From EB88 sp965199135 (GTDB lineage: Bacteria > Acidobacteriota > Terriglobia > Terriglobales > Acidobacteriaceae), in the NCBI GenBank assembly GCA_965199135.1, contig OZ240685.1:2666001-2730000 (forward strand): a stretch of DNA of 64,000 nucleotides, read 5' to 3'. The notes beneath the pieces were generated by a model that was not told the DNA's origin, did not search any database, and saw nothing but the letters and a program-made list of their open reading frames with translations. Below, piece by piece: positions 1 to 8,181 of this stretch (the first letter of the stretch is position 1; each line of letters begins with the position of its first letter). The translations under genes were made by a program, and so were the position numbers.

Positions 1-854
1 GCCGCTGCCTGCACGGTCTTTGCTACCTCGGGATCGATCGGGCCGAAGCCGGGCTCAACAAGCCAGCCAACGCGAAGCGTTCGTTTGGGCGAGGAACCGA
101 GGCCCGCATCGTACCCGACGGTGCTGCTGCTGTATCCATCGACACCATCCGGGCCCGCCAATTGCGAGAATGCCAGGGATAGGTCACGAATGCTGCGGGC
201 CATGGGGCCTACATGCCAGAAGCGGCGCGGCACACGCGGCCAGATGCCGGTCATGGGGATACGGCCGTGGGTCGCCTTGAGCGAGACAATCCCTGTCTGA
301 GCAGCCGGCCCACGAACGGAAATTGCAAGATCGGTGCCGAGTCCCAGCGGAGACATGCCTGCGGCGATGGCTGCCGACTCGCCACCGCTCGATCCACCCG
401 GCGTACGCGTTAGATCCCAGGGATTGTTTGAACGTCCCGTGAGGAGATTGTCGCTCTCAATCCAGTAGGAGAACTCGGGTTGGTTGGTCTTTGCCAATAG
501 AATGCCGCCGGCCTTCTTCAGGCGCGCCACGCTGGTCGCATCGGTCTCTGGAAGCCGCCCCTTGAAGATCGGCGAGCCGCGCTGCGTCATCACCTCGGCG
601 GTGTCGATGGAATCCTTGGCTGTGAATGGCACGCCGTGCAGTGGACCCAGCGGCGCTCCCTTGAGCACTGCAGCCTCCGCGGCCTGAGCCGATGCGAGCG
701 CATCATCTGCGATGGTTACGATCGCGTTGAGCTTCGGGTTGACTGCTCGGATGCGCTCAAGATGGGCCTTCATCACTTCCACGGGCGAGACCTCGCGTGT
801 GCGGATCAGCTCGGCCAGCCCGGTTGCGTCGGTATAGATCAGGTCGTTGTTCAC
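1..854 (-). CDS. Amidase signature family hydrolase (3' end outside window)
   Basis: Hydrolyses an amide bond in an unknown substrate; amidase signature (AS) enzymes use a Ser-cisSer-Lys triad. The minus strand reads open from a GTG at 854 to the window edge, giving about 284 N-terminal residues of a protein normally 450-500 long. The triad is visible: Lys80 in FTAKDSID, cis-Ser155 in TPGGSSGGESAA and nucleophile Ser179 in GTDLAISVRGPA. The usual Gly-Gly before the nucleophile is Ala-Ile here, which is unusual at the oxyanion hole. AAGGAG lies seven bases before the GTG, which fixes the start. It is divergent from a TetR regulator with paired operators between them, so TetR control is likely. 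A GatA role is unlikely because no gatC or gatB is adjacent. Confidence 0.88.
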   Translation of the reverse strand, partial: MNNDLIYTDATGLAELIRTREVSPVEVMKAHLERIRAVNPKLNAIVTIADDALASAQAAEAAVLKGAPLGPLHGVPFTAKDSIDTAEVMTQRGSPIFKGRLPETDATSVARLKKAGGILLAKTNQPEFSYWIESDNLLTGRSNNPWDLTRTPGGSSGGESAAIAAGMSPLGLGTDLAISVRGPAAQTGIVSLKATHGRIPMTGIWPRVPRRFWHVGPMARSIRDLSLAFSQLAGPDGVDGYSSSTVGYDAGLGSSPKRTLRVGWLVEPGFGPIDPEVAKTVQAA

Positions 855-866
855 TTTGCGCTCCTT

Positions 867-920
867 CTACCTGCCAGTTGACAGGTGCGCTCATTGTGAT
901 TCTACCTGCCATTTGGTAGA
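867..920. promoter_or_regulatory. Paired operator-like repeats between amidase and TetR genes
   Basis: The 10-mer CTACCTGCCA occurs at 867-876 and again at 902-911. Each copy starts an imperfect palindrome: 869-886 has arms ACCTG/CAGGT, and 901-920 has arms TCTACC/GGTAGA. The second site ends eight bases before the TetR ATG. Two similar palindromes in a divergent intergenic region next to a TetR gene are the standard layout for an autoregulated divergon. That the neighbouring TetR protein binds here is inferred. Confidence 0.6.
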
Positions 921-927
921 TTCAAAA

Positions 928-1530
928 ATGTTGAACGTTTCCTCTCACGCTGCAGAAGGGACAACATTGAGCCAGAATGCCCGCGAAGACATCCTCGCCG
1001 CGGCAAGACGCACTGCTCAGGCCCATGGCTATGGTGGTCTGAACTTCCGCGATCTTGCCAAAGAGGTGGGGATCAAGGCAGCCAGCATCTACTATTACTT
1101 TCCCAGCAAGGCCGAGCTGGCTACCGCTGTAGCCCGGCGCTATTGGGAAGACTCCCAGGCGTTCCTCGAACAGCTGCTGAAGGACGCGCCGAGTCCGCAG
1201 GCTGCGCTCCGCGGTTACCCTGAGACGTTCCGCTGGGCGCTCGAGAACGAAAATCGTATGTGTCTCTGTAGCTTTATGGGCGCTGAGTTCAACGACCTTC
1301 CAGAGCTGGTTAGAAAAGAAGTCCAGATCTTCGCCGACATCAATATTGCCTGGCTGTCTAGGGTTCTCACCGCAGCAAAGACTGTGCCGCCGAAAGAGAG
1401 CCAGCACAGAGCCCGCGCAATCTTTGCTGCGATCACCGGAGCTCAACTCACGGCGAGGGCTCGCGCCGATGTCAACCTTTACGACGAGACCATCAAGACA
1501 TATCAATCTGCCGGTCTGCTGCCCGGGTGA
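928..1530 (+). CDS. TetR/AcrR family transcriptional regulator
   Basis: A 200-residue one-component repressor. The N-terminal helix-turn-helix spans about residues 37-62 (FRDLAKEVGIKAASIYYYFPSK, split by a short turn), with the YYYF recognition-helix end typical of TetR proteins. The C-terminal part is helical and should bind a ligand that is not predictable. The frame is open back to a TTG at 847, but the ATG at 928 puts the HTH at the usual position and leaves the operator-like palindromes outside the gene, so it is preferred. Likely controls itself and the divergent amidase. Confidence 0.9.
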   Translation: MLNVSSHAAEGTTLSQNAREDILAAARRTAQAHGYGGLNFRDLAKEVGIKAASIYYYFPSKAELATAVARRYWEDSQAFLEQLLKDAPSPQAALRGYPETFRWALENENRMCLCSFMGAEFNDLPELVRKEVQIFADINIAWLSRVLTAAKTVPPKESQHRARAIFAAITGAQLTARARADVNLYDETIKTYQSAGLLPG

Positions 1531-1890
1531 GGTGAGACTTCGCCTCTCATTGCACCTCGCCTCAAGAGGCCGCGTGCGCCACCCTGTCTGCCCACAGCAT
1601 GCAGAGAAAATGGCTGGCAACGAGGAACGCCGTTCTGGTCAGGTGTGATCGCGCTGAGTGCAAGATCGCCAACCCATCCATCGAAACTGAAACTTCCTGC
1701 CACGGTCGAAGGTCCGGCAGAGGCCTCTTTCCGGCCACTAAGCGTTCATCGGGAGCGTTCATCGGGAGTGTTCATCAGGAGCGTTCATCAGGCCGGAGGG
1801 GCGTTTCGGCTCCACACTCCGGCGGCCCGCGTGGTGGCGGAAGTTCAGGTTACGCAGCGCTCGCAGATTCCAGAAGCAGGCTCTTCACAA
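1531..1890. other. Convergent intergenic spacer, no gene seen
   Basis: 360 bases between the TetR stop and the secretin stop. Short frames are present on both strands, but none has a recognisable product, a convincing Shine-Dalgarno site or a conserved motif. The only clear structure is the 13-bp tandem repeat at 1741-1792. Confidence 0.6.
1741..1792. repeat. 13-bp tandem repeat, four copies
   Basis: The unit AGCGTTCATCGGG is repeated at 1741, 1754, 1767 and 1780. The first two copies are identical; the third reads AGTGTTCATCAGG and the fourth AGCGTTCATCAGG. The unit length is not a multiple of three and no gene covers it, so it is a non-coding minisatellite. Confidence 0.9.
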
Positions 1891-3771
1891 CTATGAGTGT
1901 GTCGGCAGCAGCACCAGCTGTCCCTGGCCGCTCGTATGTCCAAGCCGGACGATATGGGGTGTAAGCACCACCACGAGTGTGTCGACCGTGTGATCGACCG
2001 TCTTGTTCGTTCCGAATTCGAGCCCCGGGATCTCGCTCAGAAACGGAAGCCCGATCAAGGCGTTTGTCTCGGTGTTCGAGAGCAGGCTGACGAGCACTGT
2101 CTTCTCGCCCGGCTTCACATCGATGACCGACGTGGACTCGCGGTTGTTGATGATCGGGTTGCTGTTGAGCGTGGATCCACTCAGCGAGGAGAGCTGCAGC
2201 CTCAGCTTGAGCGAAACGTTATGTTCCTGCTGCAGGCGCGGCGTGGCAGTCAGCGTGAGCCCGATGTCCTGGTACTGCACCTGCGGTACCGACGCCGAAG
2301 CAGCCGAGGTGAGGGAGGAAAGATTGACGCCCAGGTTCTGCAGCGTATTCGAGAGCCCTGCGGACGTGATGCCCGCGATGCTGGTCGAGCCGGTCGCCAG
2401 GTTCGAGTAGGAGGAGGTCACGATCGGGTAGCGTTCCCCGATCCTGATTGACCCCTCTTCCTGGTCGAGCAGGCGAAGCTGCAGCTTGTCGAGCATGTGG
2501 GTTTCCGAGACATTGACCATCGCATTGGCCGCACCCCCGGTGAGCGCCACGCCGGTCGTCGTGATGCCGCCGCCGAAGTACGCGAAGGGTTGCGAGAGAA
2601 GCGTTGAGCCGGCCTGGCCGGAAAGCACCAGCGCGAGCGCGATCTCCCCGATATTGCCGGGGCTCGCGAGGCCGCTGGAGATGATCTCCTGCACGAGCGA
2701 CGGATTGGCTGCGATGAGACTGTTGACCTCGGAGGTCACGTTGAAGACGTTGGTGGTCTGCGGCAGGGTGGCGCCCTCATTCGCCATGCGCTCGCGCTGC
2801 ACCTCGTACACATCCACGTCGAGCATGATCTCGCTCCGTCCCTGCAGCAGCTCGTTCACCTCGGTGTTGAAGGCGTTCAGGCGCAGCGAAGGGGCACGGA
2901 TGGTGAGCGTGTTGTTCGACTCATGCACGGTGGCCTGCTGCGCCTCGAAGACATTGCGCGCGATGTTGCCGACGTCGGAGAGCTCGGCCGTGGTCAACCC
3001 GGGGAGGTACACCGTTTCAAACGCCAGCCGCTCGTACCTCCGGCGGTTTTCCTTGGTATCAAGAGCAAACAAGGCCCGCTCGGGGTCGAGCGGTACGGCA
3101 AAGCTGCCGGTCGCGAGCTCGAGCATCTGTCGGGCCTGCGCAAAGGTCACGTCGTCTGCGTCGAAGTGCACCCGGTCCTTGCCGATCGTGCTGTCGACAA
3201 AGGCAGTAATGCCGTAGGCCTTCATGACCTCGCGTAGCAGGTCCCCCTCAGCCTCGGTGGTGTGGAAGCTGTGCGTCCCGGCCAGGGGCGCAAGCTCCAC
3301 GACGGGTTCGGCTTGGTCCTTGACCTGCGCGAGCACTGCGCCCTCGCGAGGCAGATCATCTTGGAGGTCCTGTTGATGCTCAACGACCAGCGGGTTATGC
3401 GGGTCCTGCGCGGAGGCTTCTTCCAGGCGTGCCTTCCAGGTGACATCGTCCCCCGAGAGTCGCGCCTTGAAGCCCTGCTGCATCAGCTCGGTCGCGTAGT
3501 TGTCGCGAGCGATCGCTGCGGCGGCCTGGTAGTCGCGATTGCCGGGGTCCAGCTGCTCGGCTTCGTTGAACCTGGCCACGGCCTCCCGGAGGTTGCGCGC
3601 GTTGACAGCCTTGGCGCCTTCCACAAAGAGCCGCTGTGCGCGGTCTTGATCATGGGCGCTCGCATGGGTCTCTGGCACAGCGTGGGCGGCCGGGGCAGTC
3701 TGTTGCGCCAGAGACACACCGCTGCCAACCGAGAGCAACAGAGGCAGCGTAAGTGGGGACCATCGTTGCAC
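1891..3771 (-). CDS. Orphan secretin with N-terminal TPR region (type II/III secretion family)
   Basis: Probably forms an outer-membrane ring channel. With the GTG at 3771 the protein has 626 residues: a signal peptide ending near SLAQQ, a TPR-like helical region over about the first 150 residues, N0/N1-like periplasmic domains, and a C-terminal secretin domain. The secretin hallmarks near the end are LPFLSEIPGLEF and LVVVLTPHIVR. A longer frame to 3864 would run inside the HAD gene. No pilQ neighbours, gspE ATPase or pseudopilin genes are nearby, so the transported substrate is unknown. It starts five bases after the HAD stop codon and is probably co-transcribed with it. Confidence 0.85.
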   Translation of the reverse strand: MQRWSPLTLPLLLSVGSGVSLAQQTAPAAHAVPETHASAHDQDRAQRLFVEGAKAVNARNLREAVARFNEAEQLDPGNRDYQAAAAIARDNYATELMQQGFKARLSGDDVTWKARLEEASAQDPHNPLVVEHQQDLQDDLPREGAVLAQVKDQAEPVVELAPLAGTHSFHTTEAEGDLLREVMKAYGITAFVDSTIGKDRVHFDADDVTFAQARQMLELATGSFAVPLDPERALFALDTKENRRRYERLAFETVYLPGLTTAELSDVGNIARNVFEAQQATVHESNNTLTIRAPSLRLNAFNTEVNELLQGRSEIMLDVDVYEVQRERMANEGATLPQTTNVFNVTSEVNSLIAANPSLVQEIISSGLASPGNIGEIALALVLSGQAGSTLLSQPFAYFGGGITTTGVALTGGAANAMVNVSETHMLDKLQLRLLDQEEGSIRIGERYPIVTSSYSNLATGSTSIAGITSAGLSNTLQNLGVNLSSLTSAASASVPQVQYQDIGLTLTATPRLQQEHNVSLKLRLQLSSLSGSTLNSNPIINNRESTSVIDVKPGEKTVLVSLLSNTETNALIGLPFLSEIPGLEFGTNKTVDHTVDTLVVVLTPHIVRLGHTSGQGQLVLLPTHS

Positions 3772-3775
3772 CGGC

Positions 3776-4561
3776 TTAGCGCGTCCTCGCGTCGGATGTA
3801 CCTGCAAGCTTAGACTCGGCCCGTGCCGGCAAGGCAGCGAGCAATGCCTCAAGACTCTCGGCACAGACTTCTGGTTCGGCTTCCATCAGTTGATCAAAGG
3901 TGTAGTTGCCGGTGGCAACCGCGATCGTCGGGAGGCCATTGGCGCGGGCAGCCGAGACGTCGTAAATCGTATCGCCGACCACGCAGACAGTTGCGTCTGG
4001 TCCCGCATGCTCCCTTGCGAGCGTAAGCGCGTGGGCGATCATGTCGGAGCGGACTTCGAAATGGTCACTGAAACCGCCAAAGGTGAACCAGTCGCGCAGG
4101 CCGGCGACCGCAACCTTGATCCAGCCGATGGTCTCGATGTTGCCGGTTGCCACGCCAAGCGCGGCGCCCTGGTCGCGAAGGTGGGCGAGAGTTGCTTCCA
4201 CGCCGGGCATCACGACGAGGTCCATCTCAGCCTGGTGCGTGGTGACGCGCTCGCTCATGTGGCTGAAGACCGTCTGCACGTGGGGGCGCCAGGAGCTGTC
4301 CTCGATCGCGGCGATCCGGAACGCGTCGCGCAGGATGCCGGGGTCGGTGTTGCCGTGGAGGGTGACCCCGTCGAGCAGCAGGGGCCGGCCCAGCACATGC
4401 TCGACGGCAGCGAAGAAGGAGTCATAGTGGACGCGGTCGCGCGACCGCAGCAGGGTGCCATCGATGTCGAACAGGTAGGCAGCCTGCCGGTCCCATGCGA
4501 AGCCCGGCTGGATGTACACGGGCGGGGGGGTGCCTTGCTTTTCGGACGGAAAGGTCGTCAT
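3776..4561 (-). CDS. HAD superfamily hydrolase (phosphoglycolate phosphatase-like)
   Basis: A 261-residue cytoplasmic phosphatase. Motif I is DIDGT at residues 32-36 (nucleophile Asp32, acid/base Asp34). Motif II is the Thr in GVATGN and motif IV is VVGDTIYDV. The helical insert between motif I and motif II is a C1 cap, as in phosphoglycolate phosphatases. The substrate cannot be assigned; a 2-phosphoglycolate or sugar-phosphate role is possible. It precedes the secretin gene and follows the small Fis-type gene by about 20 bases, so all three may be one transcript. Confidence 0.85.
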   Translation of the reverse strand: MTTFPSEKQGTPPPVYIQPGFAWDRQAAYLFDIDGTLLRSRDRVHYDSFFAAVEHVLGRPLLLDGVTLHGNTDPGILRDAFRIAAIEDSSWRPHVQTVFSHMSERVTTHQAEMDLVVMPGVEATLAHLRDQGAALGVATGNIETIGWIKVAVAGLRDWFTFGGFSDHFEVRSDMIAHALTLAREHAGPDATVCVVGDTIYDVSAARANGLPTIAVATGNYTFDQLMEAEPEVCAESLEALLAALPARAESKLAGTSDARTR

Positions 4562-4583
4562 AGCTCAAGGGTAAAGCAGGGGC

Positions 4584-4865
4584 CTACCTGCTGCCTGTCC
4601 GCTTGACCTCGAGCATGGGGCGTTCACTGCGCGGAGGACGCTTGAGCCCGGCGCGGATCTCGGCTGGGTCGATCTCCAGCTCGGTGATCATTCTGCTGAG
4701 CGTATTCCGGTGAACCTTGAGATCCTTCGCTGCCTTGCACTGATTTCCGCGATTCGCGGTCAGCACTTCGAGCAGAAATCGCTTCTTGAACTCGCGCACA
4801 GCCTCTGTGTAGGTGATGCCGCCCGCATACATCTGTGCCACCAGGGAATCCAGTTCGCGTCTCAC
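4584..4865 (-). CDS. Small Fis-type helix-turn-helix protein
   Basis: 93 residues. The stretch around CKAAKDLKVHRNTLSRMITE is the Fis/NtrC-type C-terminal HTH, preceded by a helical N-terminus. No receiver or AAA+ domain is present, so it is not an NtrC activator. It may act as a nucleoid-associated protein or local regulator, as in other stand-alone Fis-like proteins. It lies between cvpA and the HAD gene, all on the minus strand. Basic residues (RPPRSERP, VKRTGSR) form a charged tail after the HTH. Confidence 0.8.
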   Translation of the reverse strand: MRRELDSLVAQMYAGGITYTEAVREFKKRFLLEVLTANRGNQCKAAKDLKVHRNTLSRMITELEIDPAEIRAGLKRPPRSERPMLEVKRTGSR

Positions 4866-4910
4866 TCGGGATCTCTCTCTTTCTGTTCGCCACCATACAG
4901 CAAGTGCGAG

Positions 4911-5441
4911 CTACCAGTGTTGCAATCCTGCAGTGTGCTCGCGGAGTAAACGAGCACCGAACCGGACCTTGTCCCGAAGCCCGGCAGGCGTACCTACCGT
5001 GCTCTCGCGGGCGGCTGCTACGAAGTACGGCCCAAGATGCGAGCCGCGCAGCACCGGTGAGGCTGGCCAGAACGCCACCAGGATCATCACACCCAGCGTC
5101 ACCAGGACGCCGCCTTTGATCAGCCCGAAGGCTGCACCCATCAATCGATCTGCCCAACCTAATCCGATCGTCCGCATCGACCAGCGGATCGCCCGTCCGA
5201 TGAGGCTTGCCGTGATCATGACCAGCAGCGCGATCGTTGCGAAGGAAGCCGCGTCTGCCAATGCCGGCGTTCGCAGGAAGGTCTCGAACGGGGGCACCAG
5301 CCGTGTGTAGTTCCAGCTTGCCACGGCTATGCCGACAACGATGCCGGCAAGTGAGAACGCTTCCAAAAAAAATCCGCGGCGGCCTGCCTGCAGTACGCAG
5401 AACAACAGGATCGCCACGATAACCCAGTCAGCTCCCGTCAC
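4911..5441 (-). CDS. CvpA family membrane protein
   Basis: 176 residues with four hydrophobic segments (about residues 5-17, 27-45, 65-85 and 103-123), matching the colicin V production protein family. The opening WVIVAILLFCVLQAGRRGF resembles the family pattern of a first helix followed by a conserved basic/glycine motif. The molecular role is not known; CvpA in enterobacteria is linked to envelope homeostasis. It lies 25 bases downstream of purC on the same strand; in E. coli cvpA adjoins purF, so association with purine genes is a known theme. Confidence 0.85.
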   Translation of the reverse strand: MTGADWVIVAILLFCVLQAGRRGFFLEAFSLAGIVVGIAVASWNYTRLVPPFETFLRTPALADAASFATIALLVMITASLIGRAIRWSMRTIGLGWADRLMGAAFGLIKGGVLVTLGVMILVAFWPASPVLRGSHLGPYFVAAARESTVGTPAGLRDKVRFGARLLREHTAGLQHW

Positions 5442-5466
5442 CGGAGGACTCCTTGACCGCCCCCTG

Positions 5467-6360
5467 CTACAGAGTGAGTGTCTTCTTCGTCAGCAACCGA
5501 TACGCTTCCAGGTACTTGCCCTGGGTCTTCTCGATGATCTCGGGTGGTAGCGTGGGCGCGGGCGCCTGCTTGTTCCACCCGATCTCCTCGAGGTAGTTCC
5601 GCACAAACTGCTTGTCGAACGACTGCTGCACGCCGCCCGGGGCGTAGCTGTCGCGAGGCCAGAAGCGGGACGAGTCCGGCGTCAGCGCTTCATCGGCCAG
5701 GAGGATCACATCGCCCACGCGACCGAACTCAAACTTGGTGTCCGCCAGGATCAGCCCGCACTGCTCGGCATGCTCGGCGGCCTTGCGGTAGATCTCGAGG
5801 CTCAGGTCACGCAGCGTCTCCGCGTCCTTTTGTCCGATCCGGTTCACCATTTCGGCGAAGGAGATATTTTCGTCATGCTCGCCGCCCGGGCTCTTCGAGG
5901 CAGGCGTGAACAGGGGCTCCGGCAGCCGATCGCTCTCGCGCAGGCCCTCCGGCAGCTTGATGCCGCAGAGCGAGCCGGTCTCCCCGTAATCCTTCCAGCC
6001 GGAGCCGGAGAGATACCCCCGGACCACGCACTCGACCGGGAACATATCGGCCCGCTTGACGAGCATGGAGCGGTCGCGGAGTTCCTCGCGGAAGGGCAGG
6101 AGCTCATCCGGGTAGACATCGACCTCGGATTGAATCAGGTGGTTTGGAACCGTGTGCTCGAGAAACTCGAACCAGAACAGCGAAAGCTGCGTCAGCACCT
6201 TGCCCTTGCCGGGGATCAGGCTGCCGAGCACGTGATCAAAGGCGGAGATGCGATCGCGGGCTACCAGGAGCAGGTCATCGCCGACCAGGTAGAGGTCGCG
6301 TACCTTGCCGCTGGCAAGCTTGGGGATACCGGAGAGCTGCGATTCGAGAACTTCTTGCAA
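5467..6360 (-). CDS. purC: Phosphoribosylaminoimidazole-succinocarboxamide synthase
   Basis: SAICAR synthetase joins CAIR and aspartate using ATP, step eight of purine synthesis. The protein shows GKVRDLY, the conserved DRISAFD loop, and SGSGWKDYGETG further on. With the TTG at 6360 it has 297 residues, the length of the longer single-domain family. GGAAAGG lies six bases before that TTG. The frame stays open to 6462, but the extra residues are proline- and arginine-rich, not conserved, and would overlap the moaDE promoter region. It heads a minus-strand run with cvpA. Confidence 0.93.
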   Translation of the reverse strand: MQEVLESQLSGIPKLASGKVRDLYLVGDDLLLVARDRISAFDHVLGSLIPGKGKVLTQLSLFWFEFLEHTVPNHLIQSEVDVYPDELLPFREELRDRSMLVKRADMFPVECVVRGYLSGSGWKDYGETGSLCGIKLPEGLRESDRLPEPLFTPASKSPGGEHDENISFAEMVNRIGQKDAETLRDLSLEIYRKAAEHAEQCGLILADTKFEFGRVGDVILLADEALTPDSSRFWPRDSYAPGGVQQSFDKQFVRNYLEEIGWNKQAPAPTLPPEIIEKTQGKYLEAYRLLTKKTLTL

Positions 6361-6500
6361 AGAGAAACCTTTCCGGAGCAGTGGCGGAGACCACCCAGCC
6401 AGCCGAGCCGATACCCGATTCTGCGGCGGCCCCGGCCCTTTGTCAACGTGCCTTTCAGCCACAGCGGAACGACCAGGGCGCTGACGCGTATCCTGACAGG

Positions 6501-7202
6501 ATGCGGGTCAAAGTGCTTTTCTTCGGTGTGCTGCGCGACAGCTTTGGCGCGGCGGAACGATGGGTGGAGCTGCCGGATGAGAGCCCTTCCGTGGGAACAC
6601 TTCTCTCAGAACTGCAGCAGGCTGCGGCCCCTGGGCTTGCCGGTCTGTGGCCTCGCCTGGCCATCGCGGTGAACCAGCACTATGCGTCAAGCAGCGTTGG
6701 TCTGGCCTCCGGGGATGAAGTCGCGCTGCTGCCGCCGGTGAGTGGTGGCACGAGTGAGCGCATCCTGCTGACGCACGAGCCCCTGCAATCCGGGGCTGCG
6801 GTGGCCGAACTCAAGGCCGGGAGCGATGGCGCCCTGGTGGTATTTGATGGGATCGTGCGCAACAACACCCGTGGCCGAGAGACCAAGTACCTCGTCTACG
6901 AGTCTTACGAGAGCATGGCGACGACGCAGATGCGCGATCTCATCCAGCAGGCTCTCGAGCGCTTCCCGGTGCGGGACGCCTTGCTGCACCACCGGCTTGG
7001 GCGGCTCGAGATCGGCGAGACCAGCGTGCTCATCGCGGTCGCCTCGGCACACCGTGGAGCCGCTTTTGACGCTTGCCGCTGGATCATCGACACCCTCAAG
7101 AAGACCGTGCCGATCTGGAAGAAGGAATACTTCGTCGACGGGGCAGTGTGGGCGGATGGCGAGCCTTTTCCGGAGGAGCTGACGCCGGGCGGAGCCGCTT
7201 GA
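6501..7202 (+). CDS. Fused molybdopterin synthase MoaD-MoaE
   Basis: Molybdopterin synthase puts two sulfurs into cyclic pyranopterin monophosphate to give molybdopterin. This 233-residue protein carries both subunits in one chain. The MoaD ubiquitin-like domain is residues 1-83 and ends in Gly82-Gly83; MoaE follows from about 88, with FDGIVRNNTRGR, ASAHRGAAFDACRW and the lysine-rich KKTVPIWKKEYF. MoaD normally needs a free C-terminal Gly-Gly for thiocarboxylation, so the fusion implies proteolytic release or an unusual chemistry. The ATG at 6501 matches the MoaD N-terminus; the upstream open frame is not conserved. Its stop overlaps the TTG of the next gene. Confidence 0.9.
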   Translation: MRVKVLFFGVLRDSFGAAERWVELPDESPSVGTLLSELQQAAAPGLAGLWPRLAIAVNQHYASSSVGLASGDEVALLPPVSGGTSERILLTHEPLQSGAAVAELKAGSDGALVVFDGIVRNNTRGRETKYLVYESYESMATTQMRDLIQQALERFPVRDALLHHRLGRLEIGETSVLIAVASAHRGAAFDACRWIIDTLKKTVPIWKKEYFVDGAVWADGEPFPEELTPGGAA

Positions 7203-8143
7203 GGCGAGCCTCACAGCTCGCGCTTCTCGCGGCGCTGCTCACCGGCCCGTCGGGCCTAGCGCAGGATGACGCGACGACGCTGCGGGTCCAGGTGCGGCTG
7301 GTGAGCCTCTATGTCAACGTCACCGACCAGCGGGGTGCCCCGGTCGCCGACCTGACCAGGAGCAACTTCGCACTCACGGAAGACGGCCTCGCGCAGACGA
7401 TCTCCATCTTCGAGCGGCAGACGAACGTGCCGCTGTCGGTGGTGCTCGCGATTGATACCAGCGGCTCGACCCGCAAGGACATGAGTGAGGAACAGCGGGG
7501 CGCGCATGACTTCGCCCAGGTACTGCTGACCCCCAGGGACCAGCTGTCGCTGTTCGACTTCAACTCGGATGTGCGCGAAGTTGTTCCTTTTACCAACAAT
7601 GTTCACGGGATCGATCGCGGCCTCGGCAACCTGAGCCGTGGCCCGGCGACTGCGTTCTATGCGGCGATCCTGCTTGCCTCGCAGACGCTTGCACCTCGCA
7701 CGGGCCGCAAGGTGCTGGTGATCATCTCGGACGGTGACAACACGGTTGCCGGTACCTCCTACGACGAGGCTCTGGCCGCTGCGCAGAAGGGGGACGTGAT
7801 CATCTACAGCCTGATCGACACCCCGATCCAGGCTGACGCCGGCCGGGACACCGGCGGCGAGCACGCCATGATTACACTGAGCCAGGAGACCGGCGGCCGC
7901 GCCTTTTACGTCAGCGACGGCGGACTCGAGGCGGCGTTCCGCAAGGTGAGCGACGATCTCCGCACCCAGTACCTGCTCGCCTACTACCCGCAGCGCGGCG
8001 CCAAGCCCACGAACCCGCTGGCCGGGGGCAACAGCTTCCATGCTGTGCATGTGGACCTGCAGGCCGCACCGGGTACCGGCTCGGTACTCGGGGAGACGCC
8101 GCATTACCGCAGCGGGTACTACCGCGCAACCGCTACGCCGTAG
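7199..8143 (+). CDS. VWFA-related domain secreted protein
   Basis: 314 residues: a signal peptide (residues 1-22, ending GLAQ), a short beta-rich N-terminal region, then a von Willebrand factor A domain. The MIDAS motif DTSGS is at residues 86-90. This fits the VWFA-related family that is abundant in Acidobacteria, whose function is unknown; VWA domains usually bind proteins through a metal ion. The TTG at 7199 overlaps the moaDE stop (TTGA) and has GGAG four bases upstream; it gives a clean signal peptide, unlike the earlier in-frame starts. Translation is probably coupled to moaDE. Confidence 0.85.
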   Translation: MRRASQLALLAALLTGPSGLAQDDATTLRVQVRLVSLYVNVTDQRGAPVADLTRSNFALTEDGLAQTISIFERQTNVPLSVVLAIDTSGSTRKDMSEEQRGAHDFAQVLLTPRDQLSLFDFNSDVREVVPFTNNVHGIDRGLGNLSRGPATAFYAAILLASQTLAPRTGRKVLVIISDGDNTVAGTSYDEALAAAQKGDVIIYSLIDTPIQADAGRDTGGEHAMITLSQETGGRAFYVSDGGLEAAFRKVSDDLRTQYLLAYYPQRGAKPTNPLAGGNSFHAVHVDLQAAPGTGSVLGETPHYRSGYYRATATP

Positions 8144-8181
8144 CTGGCGCTCCGTTCCAAGTTGCACACTACAATGGCGCT

